Origin: JACKOD01 sp041591635
GTDB lineage: Bacteria > Pseudomonadota > Gammaproteobacteria > Pseudomonadales > Oleiphilaceae
Assembly: GCA_041591635.1 (NCBI GenBank)
Contig: JBFHRO010000170.1
Span: forward strand, 1-7,076
Length of the DNA stretch: 7,076 nt
Direction: 5' to 3'
Shown here piece after piece: positions 5,092 through 7,076 of the stretch. The notes below the pieces were generated by a model. It searched no databases. It worked only from the letters and a program-made list of their open reading frames with translations, and was not told the origin of the DNA. A program made the translations under genes and the position numbers. How positions within the stretch are numbered: position 1 is the stretch's first letter; every line of letters begins with the position of its first letter.

Positions 5092-6359
5092 CCCTGAATG
5101 AGATTTACCTGAATAATGGCCCCTACATCGGCCTGTTTATTGCGCTCTTGCTGGGTTTGCTCATTGGTGCCCAGCGTGGCTGGGTGCTGCGCAGTCGCGC
5201 CAGTGGCGAACGCATTGCCGGCATTCGGACCCACGCCCTGATCAGCCTGTACGGCGGCTGTTGCGCTTTGCTGGCCCGGGAGTTCAGCGAGCTGATTCTG
5301 GGCGCGGGCCTGCTGGCACTGACCGCGATTGGCTGCGTTGCCTACCTGGCCAGCCAGAAAACCTACGCCAACATCAGCATTACCACGCTTACAGGCATGC
5401 TGCTGACCTTTTGCTTTGGCGCCCTGGCAGTGATGGGTGAGCCGGTACTGGCAGCCATTACCGCGGTGATCACCACTTTCATTCTGGACAACAAGGCCGA
5501 GATCCATGGCTTCATCGACAAGCTGCAGGAACATGAACTGGACGCAGCGCTCAAGCTCTTGCTGATTTCGGTCGTTATGCTGCCGCTGTTGCCGGACCAG
5601 GGCTTCGGCCCCTGGAATGCGATCAACCCCTATGAAACCTGGTGGATGGTCGTGCTGATTGCCAGTATTTCGTTTGCGGGGTATTTCGCCATCAAGCTCG
5701 GGGGGGCCGAAAAGGGCATTATTTTTACCAGTCTGTTTGCCGGTCTGAGTTCTTCTACTGCGCTTACCCTGCACTTTTCCCGCCTGGCGCGCGATAACGA
5801 ACAGCTCTCGCCCATGCTTGCCAGCGGCATTCTGGCCGCATGCGGCACCATGTTCCCGCGCATTTTGCTGGTGTGCAGCCTGATTAATCCGGCTCTGACC
5901 GCAAGCTTATGGAAACCCGTTCTGGCCATGTGTCTGACCACCTATCTTCCGGCGCTCGCCCTGTGGTATCACCACCACAGACACAGTCAGGTCGAACAGC
6001 CCACGCTAAAACAGAATCCGCTGGAACTCTCTTCAGCACTGTTTTTTGGTTTCTTGCTGATGCTGATTATTCTGCTGACGCACTGGCTGCAAAGCTGGCT
6101 GGGGGAAGCAGGAATATTTCTGCTGGCAGCCGTTTCAGGCATCTCTGATGTGGATGCCATCAGTCTGAGCCTTGGACGCTTGAGCCTCAATGAGATTTCA
6201 GTGCATACCGCCGTGATAGGCATCATTATCGCCGCGTCGGTGAACAGCCTGGTCAAAGCCGGCATGGCCATCATGATTGGCGGAACCAAACTCGGCGTGC
6301 GGGTAGGCGGCACGCTGGGGGCGGCCGTCGGCAGCGGGTTGTTGATCGCCTGGCTCTGA
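5088..6359 (+). CDS. MgtC/SapB-DUF4010 inner-membrane protein
   Basis: A 423-residue integral membrane protein. The N-terminal part (about 1-150) is MgtC/SapB-like: a first membrane helix runs into GLLIGAQRGW (23-32), followed by the family signature AGIRTHALISLYGG (44-57). The C-terminal part (about 165-423) is the DUF4010 domain, again mostly hydrophobic, with GLSSSTALTLHFSRLARDN and a final glycine-rich helix pair. I judge ten or more membrane segments by eye. MgtC itself affects growth at low magnesium, F-type ATP synthase and phosphate uptake in Salmonella; the role of MgtC-DUF4010 proteins is not established. The start at 5088 overlaps the phosphotransferase stop by four bases (ATGA) with AAGGA at 5071-5075; the frame is open back to 5010, but the upstream codons lie inside the previous gene. 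Coupled translation suggests a shared physiological purpose. No terminator was found between its stop and trhP. Confidence 0.88.
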   Translation: MTLNEIYLNNGPYIGLFIALLLGLLIGAQRGWVLRSRASGERIAGIRTHALISLYGGCCALLAREFSELILGAGLLALTAIGCVAYLASQKTYANISITTLTGMLLTFCFGALAVMGEPVLAAITAVITTFILDNKAEIHGFIDKLQEHELDAALKLLLISVVMLPLLPDQGFGPWNAINPYETWWMVVLIASISFAGYFAIKLGGAEKGIIFTSLFAGLSSSTALTLHFSRLARDNEQLSPMLASGILAACGTMFPRILLVCSLINPALTASLWKPVLAMCLTTYLPALALWYHHHRHSQVEQPTLKQNPLELSSALFFGFLLMLIILLTHWLQSWLGEAGIFLLAAVSGISDVDAISLSLGRLSLNEISVHTAVIGIIIAASVNSLVKAGMAIMIGGTKLGVRVGGTLGAAVGSGLLIAWL

Positions 6360-6408
6360 AAAACCGCCGCACCTGAACAAAAAACCATCAACTCCAATTT
6401 GATCTTCA

Positions 6409-6417
6409 TGCTACAAT
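6409..6417 (+). promoter_or_regulatory. Extended -10 promoter candidate for trhP
   Basis: TGCTACAAT carries TG, one base, then TACAAT (6412-6417), a five-of-six -10 match with the extended -10 motif. No good -35 hexamer lies at 16-18 bases, which extended -10 promoters can do without. The transcript would start near 6424, about 82 bases before the trhP start codon. It would give trhP its own promoter apart from the upstream pair. Confidence 0.5.
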
Positions 6418-6423
6418 GCCGCC

Positions 6424-6456
6424 CCTTCGCTCCCGGGCCCTGTGCCCAGGCGAGGG
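6424..6456 (+). promoter_or_regulatory. GC-rich hairpin in the trhP leader
   Basis: CCTTCGC (6424-6430) pairs with GCGAGGG (6450-6456) over seven base pairs including one G-T wobble. Inside it GGGC (6435-6438) pairs with GCCC (6444-6447) around the loop CCTGT. The two stems are separated by an asymmetric internal loop (TCCC facing AG). No T-run follows, so it is not an intrinsic terminator. It begins where transcription from the 6409-6417 promoter would start, so it may form a 5'-end structure that stabilises or regulates the mRNA. It does not resemble a riboswitch class I know. Confidence 0.5.
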
Positions 6457-6505
6457 AATGCATCTTCTAGCACTCACTTCCAGACCGTTTTTTCCAGGTG
6501 ATTCA

Positions 6506-7076
6506 ATGTTCAAACCGGAGTTATTGTCCCCCGCTGGCACGCTTAAAAACATGCACTACGCCTATGCCTACGGCGCCGACGCCGTCTACGCCGGCCAGCC
6601 ACGCTACAGCCTCAGGGTGCGTGAAAACGACTTCAATCTGGAGCGGCTGAATCAAGGCATTCAATTTGCCCGCGACCACGGCAAACGCTTTTATGTGGCG
6701 GCCAACATTGCCCCTCATAATGCCAAGGTCAAAACCTTCATGAATGATATCGCGCCCATTATCGAGATGAACCCCCATGCGCTCATCATGTCTGACCCGG
6801 GGTTGATCATGCTGGTGAAAGACAAGTGGCCCGAAGCGCACATCCACCTTTCGGTGCAAGCCAACGCGGTGAACTTTGCCGCTGTAAAATTCTGGGCCCG
6901 GCAGGGCATCGAACGCGTTATTCTCTCGCGCGAGCTGTCACTGGAGGAAATTGCCGAAATCCGCGAACTCTGCCCGGAGATGGAACTGGAAGTTTTCGTG
7001 CATGGCGCCCTGTGCATTGCCTATTCAGGGCGCTGCCTGTTGTCTGGCTACATGAATCACCGTGATCCCAACCAGG
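6506..7076 (+). CDS. trhP: tRNA 5-hydroxyuridine synthesis protein TrhP (U32 peptidase family), 3' end missing
   Basis: The first 190 residues of a protein of roughly 450; the rest is beyond the right edge. The N-terminus MFKPELLSPAGTLKNM, YAGQPRYSLRVRE (28-40), NIAPHNAKVKTF (67-78) and LIMSDPGLIMLV (93-104) match E. coli YegQ (TrhP) almost residue for residue, more closely than RlhA or UbiU/UbiV. TrhP supports prephenate-dependent hydroxylation of uridine 34 in tRNA, an early step to cmo5U/mo5U wobble bases. The U32 signature is complete: EVFVHGALCIAYSGRCLLSG (162-181), with Cys170 and Cys177, which in this family help bind an iron-sulfur cluster. Despite the family name, peptidase activity is not expected. 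AGGTGA (6496-6501) is a good ribosome site close to the ATG. It has its own promoter and hairpin leader upstream. The function rests on strong similarity recalled from memory. Confidence 0.95.
   Translation, partial: MFKPELLSPAGTLKNMHYAYAYGADAVYAGQPRYSLRVRENDFNLERLNQGIQFARDHGKRFYVAANIAPHNAKVKTFMNDIAPIIEMNPHALIMSDPGLIMLVKDKWPEAHIHLSVQANAVNFAAVKFWARQGIERVILSRELSLEEIAEIRELCPEMELEVFVHGALCIAYSGRCLLSGYMNHRDPNQ

Noticed and set aside
4390..5774. Two long minus-strand open frames (4390-5070, 226 codons; 4914-5774, 286 codons) opposite the phosphotransferase and MgtC/DUF4010 genes.
   Set aside because: They lie wholly opposite two well-recognised genes, resemble no family I know, are rich in Gln/Gly/Ala/Arg as expected from antisense of GC-rich coding DNA, and lack clear ribosome sites.
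6375..6386. An A-rich AACAAAAA stretch fitting the Crc/Hfq target motif AAnAAnAA.
   Set aside because: It lies upstream of the predicted trhP transcription start and just after the DUF4010 stop, not at a ribosome site, so it is unlikely to act as a Crc target.
6424..6456. The GC-rich hairpin as a terminator for the DUF4010 gene.
   Set aside because: It is followed by AATGCATC rather than a T-run and sits after a good -10 element, so a leader structure fits better.

Overview
The window looks like ordinary chromosome from a gammaproteobacterium, probably in or near the Pseudomonadales/Cellvibrionales. This rests on a Crc-like protein divergent from pyrE (an arrangement known from Pseudomonas), a tandem-domain polyphosphate:AMP phosphotransferase of the P. 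aeruginosa type, and a TrhP (YegQ) very close to the enterobacterial protein. I see no insertion sequence, phage, CRISPR array, tRNA or rRNA. The genus is inference from protein recollection, not a search.

Layout, left to right. Positions 1-513 (minus) hold the first 171 codons of an exonuclease III-fold protein whose active-site residues are replaced, as in the catabolite repression protein Crc. A 79-base gap separates it from pyrE (593-1240, plus). pyrE converges, with a 12-base gap, on a TauE/SafE-family membrane permease (1253-2023, minus). A 140-base divergent region leads to a secreted DUF4124 coiled-coil protein (2164-2835, plus). A strong symmetric hairpin (2871-2898) can terminate that gene and the opposing small phasin-like protein with an Ala/Lys/Glu-rich tail (2920-3279, minus). 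A 284-base divergent region with a perfect 8-3-8 palindrome follows. Next come the polyphosphate:AMP phosphotransferase gene (3565-5091, plus) and an overlapping MgtC/DUF4010 membrane protein gene (5088-6359, plus). The window ends inside trhP (6506 onward, plus), which has its own extended -10 promoter candidate and a hairpin leader.

How the genes may work together. Crc and pyrE are a conserved neighbourhood, not a pathway. The stretch 2920-6359 is the most suggestive: a possible storage-granule protein diverges from a polyphosphate-using enzyme that is probably translationally coupled to an MgtC-type membrane protein. This could be a storage, phosphate or magnesium homeostasis module, but that is a hypothesis. 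Nothing here by itself proves a previously undescribed system. The candidates most worth testing are the phosphotransferase-MgtC/DUF4010 pair, the palindrome over the putative phasin promoter, and the hairpin predicted at the 5' end of the trhP transcript.
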